A stretch of 64,000 bases of DNA, taken from assembly GCA_964654545.1 (NCBI GenBank), contig CAZZIU010000006.1:62001-126000 (forward strand). Reading direction: 5' to 3'. The translations under genes were made by a program, and so were the position numbers. Of this stretch, positions 54,532 to 62,938 are shown in pieces (the stretch's first letter is position 1; the number at the start of each line of letters is the position of its first letter). This stretch comes from JABMOV01 sp964654545. Lineage in GTDB: Bacteria; Fidelibacterota; Marinisomatia; Marinisomatales; JABMOV01. The notes beneath the pieces were generated by a model. That model was not told the DNA's origin, made no database searches, and saw only the letters and a list, made by a program, of their open reading frames with translations.

Positions 54532-56241
54532 ATGGACACTATTCTGACCTGCCCAATACCTTTACCAGAATACCCAAAAAATCTTGCGGGCATGTTAAAT
54601 GCCAATACCAATACCTTTGGGAAACACCCCATCTATCAGGAAAGCCAATCAGGGAAATACATTCCCTTGTCATGGAATCGGTTCCAATCTGACGTAATCC
54701 AACTACAGAATCGGTTGAAATCTCTTGGACTGCGCAAAGGAAATCGAGTGGCAATTTTATCGCCAAATCGTCGAGAAATGTTGGAAATTGAATTGGCCAT
54801 TATGGCTATGGGTGCTGTGGCCGTTCCAATTTTCGCCGGTTATTCCCCGCAATGGGCGAACACTCTAATTGATTTTTGTGGCCCTCAATTCATTGTCGTA
54901 TCCGATGCAATGCAATGGAATAAAATATATTCCCCCCAATCCTATAAGGGAATAATCCATTTCACGGATATCGAATCTGCGGTTGGTAATTCTGTTTCAT
55001 TTAATGACCTGATTAATAACTCAAAAAATGGCGGTGCAATTATTGGTGAGGAAATTCCCCCTAATACAGTTTGCCTCATGATGTTTACTTCCGGCACTAT
55101 GGGAAAACCAAAATGCGTGCAATTGACGCATAGAAATATTTTGTCACAACAGGCGGCGATGCGAACGCTATGGCAGTTATCCAGTAACGATCGGTTTTTA
55201 TCCTATCTTCCATGGCACCATAGTTTTGGTGGAATATTCGAAAAATATGCAGCCATTACCAATGGCGCCGTGCTGTCGCTTGAACATGGGTTTGGTAAAA
55301 GTGTGGAAACAATTCTTTCTAACTGGCGACAGGTAATGCCTACCGTGTTTTTCAGCGTCCCACGGGTTTATCAGGAAATAGCCACCCGTGTAAAGCAGGA
55401 TAAAGAAATTGAAAAATTAATTTTTCACGACGAATTGCGATTTATTTTTACCGCCGCTGCTCCATTACCACAAAATATATCACAGATGTTTCTTGATCGA
55501 AATATTCCGGTCATTGAAGGCTGGGGATTGACTGAAACATCGCCATGCTGCACAGTAACCGATCCGGAGGTACCCCGACAACAGGGAGTGGTAGGAAAGC
55601 CGATTCCTGGTATTACGTTAAAGATTGCTTCTGACGGTGAAATATTGGTAAAAGGACCCAATGTAATGACTGGTTATTACAAGAATCCTGAGGCCACCAA
55701 TAGAGTATTGACAAAAGATGGCTGGTTTGCAACAGGTGATGTGGGCGAGTTTACTGAGGCAGGTTTAAAACTTATTTCGCGCAAAGATAGAATTTTTAAA
55801 CTCAGCAATGCCAAAAAAGTAGTACCCACAGAAATTGAAAATCTTGTTTTGAAGGATTGCGCATACCTGGCACACGCGTATGTTACTGGGAAAAATCATG
55901 ATTATCCGGTGGCATTGCTTTTCCCCAATAAGGCGTTGTTTGCGAAATCATTGGATGATCAGCAGCTGAAGACCGGTTGCGATTGCCCGAACAATGTGGG
56001 AGACCTTGCCAGCTGTTTACAAAGATGCCTAACAAAATCCAATGATATGCTGGACTTTAAATATTATCGAATTAAATCCGCCATGCTTATCGATTATGAA
56101 TTAAGCATTGAACACGAAGAGCTTACTCCGTCCATGAAACTGGCACCAAATGTTGTGGGGGATATTTTTGAAGCAAACATTGAATATCTTTATGACCAGG
56201 TCGGTCCTATGCCTGAAAAAGTATATGTAATTCATTTGTAA
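54532..56241 (+). CDS. AMP-forming acyl-CoA ligase (long-chain acyl-CoA synthetase type)
   Basis: 569 residues from ATG at 54532, two bases after the bcrD stop; the frame extends upstream into bcrD but without start signals. ANL-superfamily motifs: FTSGTMGKPKCVQLTHRNI (P-loop), GWGLTETSPCCT (A5), WFATGDVGEF (A7), LISRKDRIFKLSNAKKV (A8 and hinge). The VVPTEIENL C-terminal region fits long-chain acyl-CoA synthetases better than the classic benzoate-CoA ligase family. In this operon it probably activates an aromatic, alicyclic or aryl-alkanoic acid to its CoA thioester; benzoate is possible but not shown. Confidence 0.82.
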   Translation: MDTILTCPIPLPEYPKNLAGMLNANTNTFGKHPIYQESQSGKYIPLSWNRFQSDVIQLQNRLKSLGLRKGNRVAILSPNRREMLEIELAIMAMGAVAVPIFAGYSPQWANTLIDFCGPQFIVVSDAMQWNKIYSPQSYKGIIHFTDIESAVGNSVSFNDLINNSKNGGAIIGEEIPPNTVCLMMFTSGTMGKPKCVQLTHRNILSQQAAMRTLWQLSSNDRFLSYLPWHHSFGGIFEKYAAITNGAVLSLEHGFGKSVETILSNWRQVMPTVFFSVPRVYQEIATRVKQDKEIEKLIFHDELRFIFTAAAPLPQNISQMFLDRNIPVIEGWGLTETSPCCTVTDPEVPRQQGVVGKPIPGITLKIASDGEILVKGPNVMTGYYKNPEATNRVLTKDGWFATGDVGEFTEAGLKLISRKDRIFKLSNAKKVVPTEIENLVLKDCAYLAHAYVTGKNHDYPVALLFPNKALFAKSLDDQQLKTGCDCPNNVGDLASCLQRCLTKSNDMLDFKYYRIKSAMLIDYELSIEHEELTPSMKLAPNVVGDIFEANIEYLYDQVGPMPEKVYVIHL

Positions 56242-56246
56242 TCAAT

Positions 56247-57455
56247 ATGACCCAGATGCAATCACAGATTCGACTTAAATCACTCCTAAAGGAGTATTTT
56301 ACTTCGCTGGAAAAACCCATAGCATGGTGTACAAGTGCAGGTCCGGCTGAAATATTACGTGCCTTGGGATTTCAAGTGTATTTTCCTGAAAATCATGGTG
56401 CCCTGCTAGGTGCAAGCCGAACAGCTGAGCACTATATTCCAAAAGCGCATCAACAGGGTTACCACAGCGATGTCTGTTCATATTTAACAGCCGATATCGG
56501 TGCCTGGCTGGCTGGTGAAACACCACTGACACAAGCCTACGGAATACAGGGAATTCCACAGCCGGATTTAATTGTATTCAACACCAACCAGTGCCGTGAA
56601 GTGGCAGAATGGTTTAACTATTTCGGGAGAGAATTCGGATGTCCCGTGGTGGGTTTATATCCACCACGACATCTGGAAGATGTAACAAAGCGCGAAATTG
56701 ACCTGGTAAGTCATCAATTGCAATCGTTGATAAGTACTGCAGAAGAAATCATTGGTAAAAAATTGGATCCTGCTCGACTGGAGCAGATCTTGTCTTTAAG
56801 CTACGAAGGGTCAACGTTGTGGCAACAGGTTTTGGAAACGGCAAGGAATAAACCAGCACCACTTTCGTTTTTTGACGGCTGTATTTTGATGGCCCCGATT
56901 GTGTTGCTACGTGGTACACCGGAGTGCATAACATTTTACAAAGACACGCTGGCTGAACTCCAATCGATGGTAAAGAGCGGAGTTGCAGCAGTACCCAATG
57001 AGCAAGTACGGTTGTACTGGGATGGTATGCCCATCTGGGGGAGACTTAGGTCCCTGAGCAACCTATTTAAAGAAAACAATGCAGCCGTTGTCTCTTCTAC
57101 CTACTGTAATAGTTGGGTTTTTGAAGATTTCTCACCAAAAAACCCATTGGATTCAATGGCGGCAGCCTATACCAAAATATTTATTAATCGGGGGGAAAAT
57201 GCAAAACTGGACCTGTTGAAAAAGCTAGTTAATGATTTTGCAATAGATGGAATGATTTTCCATGATTCCAAAACATGTTTTAACAACACCAATAGTCGTT
57301 TTGGACTACCGGAGCGGGTAAAACAAGAGACGGGAATTGATACCCTGATTATCGACGGCGATTTAAATGATTTACGGTTTTTCTCTGATGGACAATCGGT
57401 TACCCGAATTGAAACATTTGTTGAACAACTTTCCAGCAATATGATCTTTACATAA
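56247..57455 (+). CDS. Additional HgdB/BcrB-like subunit
   Basis: 402 residues of the 2-hydroxyacyl-CoA dehydratase D-component / BcrB superfamily, but a different branch from the two upstream subunits. Signatures: AWCTSAGPAEILRALGF at residues about 27-43, SDVCSYLTADIGAWLAG, VFNTNQCREVAEWF, SKTCFNNTNSRFGLP, and LIIDGDLNDLRFFSDGQSVTRIE near the end. The DVCSY, NQC and KTC Cys are likely Fe-S ligands. It has no second dissimilar subunit beside it and could form a homodimer served by the ATPase at 58419, like E. coli YjiM with YjiL or double-cubane proteins, or replace a subunit of the main reductase. Substrate unknown. Confidence 0.8.
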   Translation: MTQMQSQIRLKSLLKEYFTSLEKPIAWCTSAGPAEILRALGFQVYFPENHGALLGASRTAEHYIPKAHQQGYHSDVCSYLTADIGAWLAGETPLTQAYGIQGIPQPDLIVFNTNQCREVAEWFNYFGREFGCPVVGLYPPRHLEDVTKREIDLVSHQLQSLISTAEEIIGKKLDPARLEQILSLSYEGSTLWQQVLETARNKPAPLSFFDGCILMAPIVLLRGTPECITFYKDTLAELQSMVKSGVAAVPNEQVRLYWDGMPIWGRLRSLSNLFKENNAAVVSSTYCNSWVFEDFSPKNPLDSMAAAYTKIFINRGENAKLDLLKKLVNDFAIDGMIFHDSKTCFNNTNSRFGLPERVKQETGIDTLIIDGDLNDLRFFSDGQSVTRIETFVEQLSSNMIFT

Positions 57456-57472
57456 AATGGGGGATAGGTAGC

Positions 57473-58417
57473 ATGGCAGAAACTAATGATCAACTTACAA
57501 TTGGAATAATTGGGCTGGGTCCCGTGGGCGGAACTCTTGCAGTCCATCTTATCGAGGCCGGTGCCAACGTAATAGGATGCGATATCGATCCGCAGAAAGT
57601 TGATAAAATAAAAAAATCCGGTTTGCATTTAACCCACACGGTTGAAAAATCGGTGACGATGGAAAATATATGCTATACCATTGAAGAATTATCCAATTAC
57701 GATCCGGATATTATCGTTATTTCCACCAAAGCCCCCAGCCTTAAACCGGTGGTAAAATCTCTAAAAGAAATTGATAATGGATCATTTTTTATCATGTGTG
57801 CCCAGAACGGAATTGACAATGAGAATATTCCTGCCGATGCATTTGGTGAAAACCGCGTTTTGCGTATGGTTATAAATTATGCCGGGAGTATGAGCTCGAG
57901 AAATAAAGTCAATGTGAGCTTCTTCAATCCCCCCAATTACATAGCTTCACTCTTACCACAGGGAGAATCATTGGCGCAACAAATGTGCGATTTGTTGAAC
58001 ACGGCTCATCTTGAAACAAAGGTGCCTGAGGATATCCAGGATTATGTGTGGGAAAAAGCAATTCTAAATGCAGCCTTAAGTGCCATCTGTTCGATAACCA
58101 GAAGAACCATGAAAGATGTCATGGACTTTCCCCAAACACTGAATCTTGTGGAAGCAATTATCGACGAATCCGTTGTTGTCGCTGAAAGAGAGGGTATTGA
58201 TTTGGGGAAAAAGTTCCGCCGGTTTTGCATACGATACCTGAAAAATGCCGGACACCACCGACCGTCCATGCTTATGGATTTAGAAAACGGACATCGTACC
58301 GAGATTGATTGGCTCAATGGGAAAATTGCGGATTACGGTAAGAAACATTATATCCCCACCCCGTTGAATCAATCGGTAACAGCGCTGGTGCATATGTTGG
58401 AGTATTCTCTGGAATAA
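57473..58417 (+). CDS. Ketopantoate reductase (PanE/ApbA)-family dehydrogenase
   Basis: 314 residues. Rossmann start IGIIGLGPVGGTLAVHLIEAG, then DIIVISTKAPSLKPVVK, IMCAQNGIDNENI (the conserved QNG of ketopantoate reductase), and a C-terminal helical domain with WEKAILNAALSAICSITRR, including the Lys expected at the active site. Strong GGGGATAGG ribosome site upstream. No pantothenate gene is near. It lies between two parts of a putative second reductase, so it may reduce or oxidise a 2- or 3-oxo acid or CoA ester of the aromatic pathway; this is inference. Confidence 0.8.
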   Translation: MAETNDQLTIGIIGLGPVGGTLAVHLIEAGANVIGCDIDPQKVDKIKKSGLHLTHTVEKSVTMENICYTIEELSNYDPDIIVISTKAPSLKPVVKSLKEIDNGSFFIMCAQNGIDNENIPADAFGENRVLRMVINYAGSMSSRNKVNVSFFNPPNYIASLLPQGESLAQQMCDLLNTAHLETKVPEDIQDYVWEKAILNAALSAICSITRRTMKDVMDFPQTLNLVEAIIDESVVVAEREGIDLGKKFRRFCIRYLKNAGHHRPSMLMDLENGHRTEIDWLNGKIADYGKKHYIPTPLNQSVTALVHMLEYSLE

Positions 58418-58418
58418 G

Positions 58419-59213
58419 ATGGACGCTGCGAACCAACATTATCTGGGTATTGATCTGGGATCCTCTTACACTAAATTTGTGGTAGTGGATCAAAATGATA
58501 CCCCTTTACATCAGGATGTTCTTCCCACATTTAGCAGACGACGAGAGAAACTGGACGCGGTCGTGGACCAGATAAGAGAATCGTATACAATAACAAAAAC
58601 ATGCACAACCGGTTATGGTAGAAATGTGCAGGATTCAGATGTAAAAAAGACAGAATTGATTTGCGCATCTATCGGACTTTCTCAATCCAATCCCATTCAC
58701 AAATGTATCATTGATATTGGTGGAGAAGATATTAAGATTATCGATAGCGGTGAATGTGGTGAAGTAAAACATTTTCATATGAATGATAAATGCTCAGCGG
58801 GAACCGGCGCGTTTATCACGGAAATTGCCGAAAAAGCGGAATTAGAAATTGATGAAATGAGCGATCTAGCTAAAGTGGCCAAGGGAAACAGAACCATCAA
58901 TAGTTTCTGTACTGTTTTTGCAAAGACGGAAATTCTTGGATGGATATTTGACGGTGTGCCCATTGAAGAAATTGCTAAAGGTATATATCTATCTATTACT
59001 GACAGGGTATGCAAAATGCCGATTCCTTCGGCTGTACCTCTATTTTTGTGCGGTGGTGTGATTACCCACCATCCCTATTTAAAAGATATTATGGAAGCAA
59101 GGTTAGGTCGGCAGGTGGCGATTGCTCCTACACCATTGTATTCCGTTGCCCTGGGTGCCGCTATTCTGGCCCATCAAAGTGAAAACAACGTAATGAAAGA
59201 AGCGATGAATTGA
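58419..59213 (+). CDS. Third BcrA/BcrD-family ATPase (single-subunit activator type)
   Basis: 264 residues, the short form seen in homodimeric activators (HgdC, HadI, YjiL). Motifs: YLGIDLGSSYTKFVVV, IIDIGGEDIKI, DKCSAGTGAFITEIAE (Fe-S loop) and NSFCTVFAKTEILGW (second Cys), FLCGGVITHHPYL. The main reductase already has its BcrA-BcrD pair, so this one most likely energises the extra BcrB-like protein encoded two genes upstream. Overlaps the next gene by one base (TGATG). Confidence 0.87.
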   Translation: MDAANQHYLGIDLGSSYTKFVVVDQNDTPLHQDVLPTFSRRREKLDAVVDQIRESYTITKTCTTGYGRNVQDSDVKKTELICASIGLSQSNPIHKCIIDIGGEDIKIIDSGECGEVKHFHMNDKCSAGTGAFITEIAEKAELEIDEMSDLAKVAKGNRTINSFCTVFAKTEILGWIFDGVPIEEIAKGIYLSITDRVCKMPIPSAVPLFLCGGVITHHPYLKDIMEARLGRQVAIAPTPLYSVALGAAILAHQSENNVMKEAMN

Positions 59214-60283
59214 TGATAGATACCATGTATGCCTATACCATGACAGCAGTGGATCATCCGCTGGAAAAACACACAATGCCTGTTTCGCCACTTGAACACG
59301 GGGAAGCACTGGTGGAAATTGCCGGCTGCGGTGTCTGCCATACAGACTTGAGTTTTTGGCATTACGGTGTACCTACACGTCAGACACTGCCCTTGGTGTT
59401 GGGTCATGAAATCAGTGGTATTGTTTTGGACGGTCCTGTTGAACTAAAAGGTAAACCAGTGATTGTCCCGGCTGTGTTGCCCTGTGGCGAATGTGATTTA
59501 TGCGAGCAGGATAGAGGGAATATTTGCCAGCATCAAAAAATGCCCGGAAACGATTTTAATGGTGGATTTGCAAGTCATATTGTTGTTCCTTCCAGATATT
59601 TAATTCCAGTACCATCTGAGGTTCTTCAAACCCATTCTCTCGCCGAATTATCCGTAATTGCCGATGCCATATCCACACCCTATCAGTCCATTGTGAAAAG
59701 CAAACTGAAAGCGGACGACTTTGCTATCGTCATTGGTGTTGGTGGTGTGGGGATATATGCGGCCCAGATTGCACAAACGCTTGGTGCAACCGTAGTGGCC
59801 GTTGATATTTCGCAGAAAAGATTAGATTTGCTATCTGAAGTTGGGATCAGGAATATAGTGAATTCCAATGGTTTAACTATTAAAGAAACCAAACAGAAGA
59901 TAAAGGAAATAAATCAACAAACAGACAGCCCCAATGTGGGGTGGAAAATTTTTGAAATATCCGGTACAAAAGCGGGGCAAGAGCTGGCCTTTGCCCTGCT
60001 GGGTGTGGCAGGAACACTATCGATCGTTGGGTTCACCATGGAAAAGCTGGAGGTTCGTCTTAGTAATTTGATGGCATTTGATGCTCAGGTTATAGGAACC
60101 TGGGGATGCAAGCCAGAACTTTACAACGATGTTTTGCACATGGTTGGGCGTGGAGATATTCAATTGAAACCATTTACTGAAATTCAACCCATGTCAGCTA
60201 TTAATCATATTTTCCAAAATGTTTTGGAGCATAAAATATCGAAACGTACGGTACTTGTACCCGATTTTAAAAGCAATGAATAA
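59213..60283 (+). CDS. had: 6-hydroxycyclohex-1-ene-1-carbonyl-CoA dehydrogenase
   Basis: 356 residues, zinc-type alcohol dehydrogenase fold. ATG 59213 forms a TGATG overlap; the codon before it is a TTG. Catalytic zinc GCGVCHTDLSF and GHE; structural zinc CGECDLCEQDRGNIC; NAD fold GVGGVGIYAAQIA. The specific run VIVPAVLPCGECDLC and PGNDFNGGFASHIVVPSRYL is that of Had enzymes of the anaerobic benzoyl-CoA pathway, which oxidise the alcohol made by Dch to 6-oxocyclohex-1-ene-1-carbonyl-CoA with NAD. Followed directly by oah. Confidence 0.92.
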   Translation: MIDTMYAYTMTAVDHPLEKHTMPVSPLEHGEALVEIAGCGVCHTDLSFWHYGVPTRQTLPLVLGHEISGIVLDGPVELKGKPVIVPAVLPCGECDLCEQDRGNICQHQKMPGNDFNGGFASHIVVPSRYLIPVPSEVLQTHSLAELSVIADAISTPYQSIVKSKLKADDFAIVIGVGGVGIYAAQIAQTLGATVVAVDISQKRLDLLSEVGIRNIVNSNGLTIKETKQKIKEINQQTDSPNVGWKIFEISGTKAGQELAFALLGVAGTLSIVGFTMEKLEVRLSNLMAFDAQVIGTWGCKPELYNDVLHMVGRGDIQLKPFTEIQPMSAINHIFQNVLEHKISKRTVLVPDFKSNE

Positions 60284-60298
60284 ACAAGGGGGAATACT

Positions 60299-61384
60299 AT
60301 GTCAGGATCGTTGGTAGACCATACATTATTTCCATTAGACTATAAGGAAATTATCTATGAAAACCGCCCCTGTCTTGATAAACAAGGCCAAGCAGTGGAT
60401 GGACTGTACAATGTGTGGATACTTATTAATAATCCCAGCCAATACAATTCTTATACTACCACTGCTGTAAAAGAAATCATCATGGCATTTCGTCAGGCAT
60501 CCATGGATCGTAAGGCGGTGGCCGTCATATTCTCCGCCGTGGGTGATAAAGCTTTTTGTACCGGCGGTAATACAAAGGAATATGCTGAATATTATTCTGG
60601 CCGACCGCTTGAGTATAGACAATATATGCGTCTGTTTAACGACATGATCACATCAATTTTACATTGTGACAAACCGGTAATTTGCAGAGTGAACGGCATG
60701 CGGATAGCTGGTGGACAAGAGATTGGGATGGCCTGTGATTTTTCAGTTGCCAGTGACCTAGCGGTATTCGGGCAAGCTGGTCCTCGACATGGCAGTGCCC
60801 CGGATGGTGGAAGCACTGATTTTCTGGATCTATATGTGGGGATCGAACGCGCCATGCAAAGTGGTACGCTCTGTGAGATGTGGTCTGCCTATGAAGCCTT
60901 GCATATGGGACTGATTTCAGATGCAGTTCCGGTTGTAAAGGTGGATGAAAAATTTGTTCGCAATCCAATGGTAATTACTGATAAATGGTTGGACGAAACG
61001 GGAGCCGTTGTATACGGTCGACGTAAATCTGGTTCCGATTTGATAACCGGAAAAGAGTTACTTAAAAATAGTACCGTTGACCTCACAGCATTGGATAATG
61101 CTGTAGACACGATGGCAACCAAGATGCTGTATCTCATGCCGGATTGTGTAAGCAAAACCTTAAACAGTCTGCGGAAGAAAAAATTAGAACACTGGGATCG
61201 AAATCAGCAGACCAATCGCGACTGGTTATCGCTGAATATGATGACGGAAGCAAAGGCAGGCTTTCGGGCTTTCAATGAAGGACCAAAAGACAATCGCGAA
61301 GTGGATTTTATTCGCTTAAGGCAAATGCTGGCTGAAGGGCATCCCTGGGATGATGAATTGCTGGATGCGATTTTACCGAGGTAA
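60299..61384 (+). CDS. oah: 6-oxocyclohex-1-ene-1-carbonyl-CoA hydrolase (ring opening)
   Basis: 361 residues (family about 375), crotonase fold, AAGGGGG before the ATG. Near-diagnostic blocks of Oah: LVDHTLFPLDYKEIIYE, LYNVWILINNPSQYNSYTT, GDKAFCTGGNTKEYAEYY, PVICRVNGMRIAGGQEIGMA, CDFSVASDLAVFGQAGPRHG. The enzyme adds water and cleaves the six-membered ring, giving 3-hydroxypimeloyl-CoA. Oah (BamA family) is the usual marker gene of anaerobic aromatic degradation. Between had and dch, as in known clusters. Confidence 0.95.
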   Translation: MSGSLVDHTLFPLDYKEIIYENRPCLDKQGQAVDGLYNVWILINNPSQYNSYTTTAVKEIIMAFRQASMDRKAVAVIFSAVGDKAFCTGGNTKEYAEYYSGRPLEYRQYMRLFNDMITSILHCDKPVICRVNGMRIAGGQEIGMACDFSVASDLAVFGQAGPRHGSAPDGGSTDFLDLYVGIERAMQSGTLCEMWSAYEALHMGLISDAVPVVKVDEKFVRNPMVITDKWLDETGAVVYGRRKSGSDLITGKELLKNSTVDLTALDNAVDTMATKMLYLMPDCVSKTLNSLRKKKLEHWDRNQQTNRDWLSLNMMTEAKAGFRAFNEGPKDNREVDFIRLRQMLAEGHPWDDELLDAILPR

Positions 61385-61390
61385 TTGTTC

Positions 61391-62167
61391 ATGGCAGGCA
61401 AAATTATCATTCAGGAAATGCATGATGGTCAGGTTGTTCGGATCACGCTGAACGCGCCAAAAGGAAATGTGCTCGATTCGGACATGATGAGCGACCTGCA
61501 GGGACTCCTGGATGCGGTGAAAAACAGACCCGAAGTGAAATTATTGCTATTTACCGGAGCCGGGAATCATTTCAGTTTTGGTGCCAGTGTTGCCGAACAC
61601 TCCAAAGAAAATGCACCAAAAATGCTTGAACAATTTCATTCCCTGTTCATTGCTTTACTGGATTTGTCGATTCCAACGGCAGCCGTAGTTTCCGGTCAAT
61701 GTCTGGGCGGCGGATTGGAATTGGCGCTCATGTGCAATTTTATGTTCGTGGATAAGACTGCGCGATTGGGTCAACCAGAACTGGTATTGGGAGTTTTTGC
61801 GCCACCGGCTTCGCTCATATTACCGTTAAAAATCGGTCAGGTAAAAACGGATGAAATGTTATTGACCGGGGCCAGCATAACTGCCGATCAAGCGGAAGAG
61901 TTGGGATTGGTTACAATGGTCTATGAGGATCACGATGCCCTTGAAAAGGGGACGGAGGAGTGGATCAAGAAATACCTGCTTCCAAAAAGCGCTTCATCCT
62001 TGCGGTACGGTGTGAGGGCAGCACGATGGCAGTTCAATCAGGCGCTTCAGGCAAACCTGGACGAGCTAAAGAAACTTTATCTAAATGAATTAATGGAATC
62101 CCACGATGCCAATGAAGGGATTAATTCCTTCATGGAAAAGCGGGCACCGCAGTGGGACAATAAATAA
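61391..62167 (+). CDS. dch: Cyclohexa-1,5-diene-1-carbonyl-CoA hydratase
   Basis: 258 residues from ATG at 61391 with GAGG nine bases upstream (the frame opens at a TTG two codons earlier). Enoyl-CoA hydratase/crotonase fold with the Dch pattern LLFTGAGNHFSFGASVAEHS, VVSGQCLGGGLELALM, ARLGQPELVLGVFAPPASLI. Adds water to the 1,5-dienoyl-CoA made by class I benzoyl-CoA reductase, giving 6-hydroxycyclohex-1-ene-1-carbonyl-CoA. Its presence implies the 1,5-diene (Thauera) version of the pathway, not the monoene variant of Rhodopseudomonas. Confidence 0.92.
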   Translation: MAGKIIIQEMHDGQVVRITLNAPKGNVLDSDMMSDLQGLLDAVKNRPEVKLLLFTGAGNHFSFGASVAEHSKENAPKMLEQFHSLFIALLDLSIPTAAVVSGQCLGGGLELALMCNFMFVDKTARLGQPELVLGVFAPPASLILPLKIGQVKTDEMLLTGASITADQAEELGLVTMVYEDHDALEKGTEEWIKKYLLPKSASSLRYGVRAARWQFNQALQANLDELKKLYLNELMESHDANEGINSFMEKRAPQWDNK

Positions 62168-62188
62168 TCTCCTTGAAATGGAGGAAAA

Positions 62189-62938
62189 ATGTCAATGTTA
62201 TTAGCGGGGAAAACAGCCTTGATTACCGGAGGAAGCTCTGGTATTGGCACAGCAATTGTAAATGCGTTTGTACGAGAAGGATGCAAGGTTGCTTTTACTT
62301 ACAACCGTAACCAGGATAGTGCCAATGCAATTGTTGATGAACTGACAGACGGGAATGATTCTGTTTTTACGGTTCAGGCTGATATTGCCGATTTTAGTCA
62401 GGCACAGGAAATCGTTGATCTGGTAAAAGAGCGATTTGGATCTCTAGATATTCTGGTGAATAATGCTGGTGCGAACAACGATAAAGTTATCTGGAAAATG
62501 ACAGAGGAGATATGGGATGAGGTCATTGCAACTGACCTCAAAGGAGTATTTAATTATATTCGTGCTGCAAGTACATTGTTTCGCGAACAAAAATCCGGAA
62601 GGATTATTACGGTCTCTTCTATCAATGCCTTACGAGGAAAATTTGGTCAAACCAATTATGCGGCAGCAAAAGCAGGTGTGATAGGTTTGTCCAAAAGCGT
62701 AGCCAAAGAACTGGGCTCCTCCAATGTAACCGTAAATGTGGTTTGTCCCGGTTTAATTGCCACAAAAATGGTTCAAAACATGCCAGATGAGTTTAAACAA
62801 AAAGCAATGGAAGAAATTATTCTTGGGCGCATTGGTGAACCGGCGGATGTGGCGGAGCTAATCACATTTCTTGCAAGCGATCGTGCCCGGCACATTACCG
62901 GGGAAGTTATCAAAGTGGATGGGGGGCAGTATATATGA
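62189..62938 (+). CDS. SDR-family dehydrogenase, probable 3-hydroxypimeloyl-CoA dehydrogenase
   Basis: 249 residues with TGGAGGAAAA just before the ATG. FabG-like short-chain dehydrogenase: TGGSSGIGTAI (cofactor loop), NNAGAN, SSINALRGKFGQTNYAAAKAG with catalytic Ser, Tyr and Lys, and a C-terminal GEVIKVDGGQYI. Located between dch and a thiolase, it fits the oxidation of 3-hydroxypimeloyl-CoA to 3-oxopimeloyl-CoA. FabG-like reductase activity in fatty acid synthesis cannot be excluded from sequence. Overlaps the thiolase by four bases. Confidence 0.82.
   Translation: MSMLLAGKTALITGGSSGIGTAIVNAFVREGCKVAFTYNRNQDSANAIVDELTDGNDSVFTVQADIADFSQAQEIVDLVKERFGSLDILVNNAGANNDKVIWKMTEEIWDEVIATDLKGVFNYIRAASTLFREQKSGRIITVSSINALRGKFGQTNYAAAKAGVIGLSKSVAKELGSSNVTVNVVCPGLIATKMVQNMPDEFKQKAMEEIILGRIGEPADVAELITFLASDRARHITGEVIKVDGGQYI

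Noticed and set aside
50000..57455. 2-hydroxyglutaryl-CoA or lactoyl-CoA dehydratase instead of benzoyl-CoA reductase
   Set aside because: For the first four genes, two dissimilar ATPases (long BcrA and BcrD) plus had, oah and dch in the same operon identify a class I benzoyl-CoA reductase. The extra module at 56247-59213 remains open.
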